This document shows, piece by piece, positions 6,104 through 7,845 of a stretch of DNA of 7,845 bases. The notes under the pieces are model-generated. The model ran no database searches. It had not been told where the DNA came from and saw only the letters and a program-made list of their open reading frames with translations. The DNA is taken from positions 1-7,845 of the forward strand of contig CABRZA010000117.1 in NCBI GenBank assembly GCA_902475285.1, in the 5' to 3' direction. Source of the DNA: an uncultured Porphyromonadaceae bacterium. Its GTDB lineage: Bacteria > Bacteroidota > Bacteroidia > Bacteroidales > Muribaculaceae. Each line of letters begins with the position of its first letter. Positions within the stretch are counted from its first letter, which is position 1. A program made the translations under genes and the position numbers.

Positions 6104-7845
6104 TCAGCGGTTGGCGCGCTTGCGCTCGATTTCGTCGAGAATAATCTTACGCAGACGGATGTGATGGGGCGTAACCTCCACATACTCATCACCCTTGATG
6201 TATTCGAGAGCCTCTTCGAGGCTGAACACCACGGGGGGAACGATGCGGGCCTTGTCGTCGGCGCCGGAAGCACGCATGTTGGTGAGCTTCTTACTTTTGG
6301 TTACGTTGACGGGTATGTCGTTGTCCTTTGCGTTCTCACCAACAACCTGACCGGCATAGACCTCTTCCTGAGGGAAGATGAAGAAGCGGCCACGGTCCTG
6401 AAGCTTGTCGATGGCGTATGCATAGGCCGTACCGCTCTCGATGGCAATGAGAGAGCCGTTGGTACGGCGCTCGATATCGCCCTTCCAAGGCTGGAATTCG
6501 AGGAAACGATGAGCCATGATGGCTTCGCCGCCCGACGCGGTGAGCACGTTGGAACGCAGGCCGATGATGCCGCGCGAGGGTATCTGGAACTCCATCTGCA
6601 CGCGGTCGTTCTTGGTGGTCATGGCCACGAGCTCGCCCTTGCGGCGTGTGACCATGTCGATCATCTTCGAAGCGCTCTCCTCGGTGACGTTGATGGTTAG
6701 GAGCTCGACGGGCTCACACTTCACGCCGTCGATTTCCTTTATGATTACCTGGGGTTGTCCGACCTGAAGCTCGTAGCCCTCGCGACGCATGGTCTCGATG
6801 AGCACCGACAAGTGGAGCACGCCTCGGCCGTAGACGGTCCAAACATCCTCCTTGGCGCCTTTCTCAACGCGGAGGGCGAGGTTGCGGTCGAGCTCGGCGG
6901 TGAGACGGTCGCCGATGTGGCGCGAAGTGACGTACTTGCCGTCGCGGCCGAAGAAGGGGCTATCGTTGATGGTGAAGGTCATCGACATGGTGGGCTCGTC
7001 GATGGCTATACGGGGCAGCGGTTCGGGATTTTCGGGAGCGGCCACGGTGTCGCCGATTTCGAAGCCTTCGATTCCGACAAGAGCGCAGATGTCGCCGTTG
7101 CCGACCGAAGCCACTTTCTTGCGTCCCATACCCTCGAAGGTGTGGAGCTCCTTAATTTTCTGGCGGACGACAGAACCGTCGCGACGGCAGAGCGCAATTT
7201 CCTGCCCTTCGCGGATCTCACCTCGATGCACGCGGCCGATGGCAATACGGCCGACATACTTGGAGTAGTCGAGCGACGTGATGAGCATCTGCGCATCGCC
7301 GGGATTGTCCTCGGGGCCGGGGATATATTCTATGATGGCATCGAGCAGGGGCACGATGCTGTCGGTGGGATTGTTGTAGTCTGTACTCATCCAACCCTGC
7401 TTGGCCGAGCCGTAGAGTGTGGGGAAATCGAGCTGGTCCTCGCTGGCGTCGAGGCTGAACATGAGGTCGAACACCATCTCCTGCACTTCTTCGGGGCGAC
7501 AGTTGGGCTTGTCGACCTTGTTTATCACCACCACGGGCTTGAGGCCGATTTCGATGGCCTTCTGAAGCACGAAGCGCGTCTGAGGCATGGGGCCCTCAAA
7601 GGCGTCGACAAGAAGCAGACAGCCGTCGGCCATGTTGAGCACGCGCTCCACCTCACCGCCGAAGTCGGCGTGTCCGGGAGTGTCGATGATGTTGATTTTA
7701 TAGCCTTTGTAGTTGATCGATACGTTCTTCGAGAGAATTGTAATACCTCTCTCTCGCTCGAGATCGTTGTTGTCGAGAATGAGCTCTCCGGCGTTCTGGT
7801 TCTCGCGAAAGAGGTTGCCGGCAAGAAGCATCTTGTCGACCAGAG
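6104..7845 (-). CDS. typA: Ribosome-associated GTPase BipA/TypA (5' end beyond the window)
   Basis: BipA is a translational GTPase of the EF-G/LepA group that binds the ribosome and supports 50S assembly and stress or low-temperature growth. About 580 residues are present and about 20 are missing at the N-terminus. The frame continues past the first visible Met (7831-7829) to the window edge as L-V-D-K-M, and the last two bases fit a threonine codon, matching the usual HGKTTLVDKM. The P-loop is therefore outside. Counting that Met as 1, visible motifs are switch I RERGITI (26-32), DTPGHADF (50-57), NKVDK (104-108) and a G5-like SAKQGW. These are followed by the beta-barrel domain II (for example YVGRIAIGRVHRG), EF-G-like domains with a FPSRGIIGLR-type segment (here IPSRGIIGLR), and the BipA-specific C-terminal domain ending ERKRANR. 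The stop lies 9 nt before folP, so it leads the bipA-folP-cdaA unit. The promoter is off the window. Confidence 0.97.
   Translation of the reverse strand, partial: LVDKMLLAGNLFRENQNAGELILDNNDLERERGITILSKNVSINYKGYKINIIDTPGHADFGGEVERVLNMADGCLLLVDAFEGPMPQTRFVLQKAIEIGLKPVVVINKVDKPNCRPEEVQEMVFDLMFSLDASEDQLDFPTLYGSAKQGWMSTDYNNPTDSIVPLLDAIIEYIPGPEDNPGDAQMLITSLDYSKYVGRIAIGRVHRGEIREGQEIALCRRDGSVVRQKIKELHTFEGMGRKKVASVGNGDICALVGIEGFEIGDTVAAPENPEPLPRIAIDEPTMSMTFTINDSPFFGRDGKYVTSRHIGDRLTAELDRNLALRVEKGAKEDVWTVYGRGVLHLSVLIETMRREGYELQVGQPQVIIKEIDGVKCEPVELLTINVTEESASKMIDMVTRRKGELVAMTTKNDRVQMEFQIPSRGIIGLRSNVLTASGGEAIMAHRFLEFQPWKGDIERRTNGSLIAIESGTAYAYAIDKLQDRGRFFIFPQEEVYAGQVVGENAKDNDIPVNVTKSKKLTNMRASGADDKARIVPPVVFSLEEALEYIKGDEYVEVTPHHIRLRKIILDEIERKRANR

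Noticed and set aside
5285..6700. 471-codon open frame on the plus strand opposite folP and bipA
   Set aside because: It crosses the bipA/folP boundary antisense and has no recognisable domain; it is a codon-bias shadow of the real genes.

Overview
The window looks like a chromosomal housekeeping segment from an anaerobic member of the Bacteroidales, possibly Muribaculaceae. This rests on four things: protein styles (the BipA N-terminal region, an anaerobe-type BioB, a QueA-like protein with an insertion), a TAnnTTTG-type -7 promoter box before the first gene, general lack of Shine-Dalgarno sequences, and GC-rich coding sequence that still uses ATA for isoleucine often. The family-level placement is a guess. 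Nothing suggests a mobile element, phage, CRISPR array or RNA gene, and the window is almost fully coding.

Layout. Positions 1-93 are the only real intergenic stretch. They hold a perfect 15-bp inverted repeat and a likely promoter. A rightward operon follows: a QueA-BioB fusion gene (94-2304), a TrmH/SpoU-type RNA 2'-O-methyltransferase (2308-3072) and radA (3074-4441), with gaps of 3 and 1 nt. Facing it is a leftward operon that enters from the right edge: bipA/typA (5' end outside the window, to 6104), folP (6094-5240) and cdaA (5226-4444), with gaps of 9 and 13 nt. The two operons meet tail to tail with 2 nt between the radA and cdaA stop codons, and I see no intrinsic terminator there.

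How the genes fit together. The rightward operon combines tRNA queuosine modification, biotin synthesis, RNA ribose methylation and DNA recombination/repair. The leftward one combines a ribosome-associated GTPase, folate synthesis and cyclic di-AMP synthesis. The most notable item is the first gene: a continuous reading frame joins a QueA-like S-adenosylmethionine:tRNA ribosyltransferase-isomerase to a complete biotin synthase with a linker of about ten residues. Both halves use SAM in unusual, non-methyl-transfer chemistry. The BioB half has serine where classical BioB has the first cysteine ligand of its [2Fe-2S] cluster, and it carries extra cysteines, which fits the recently described anaerobe-type (Type II) biotin synthases.
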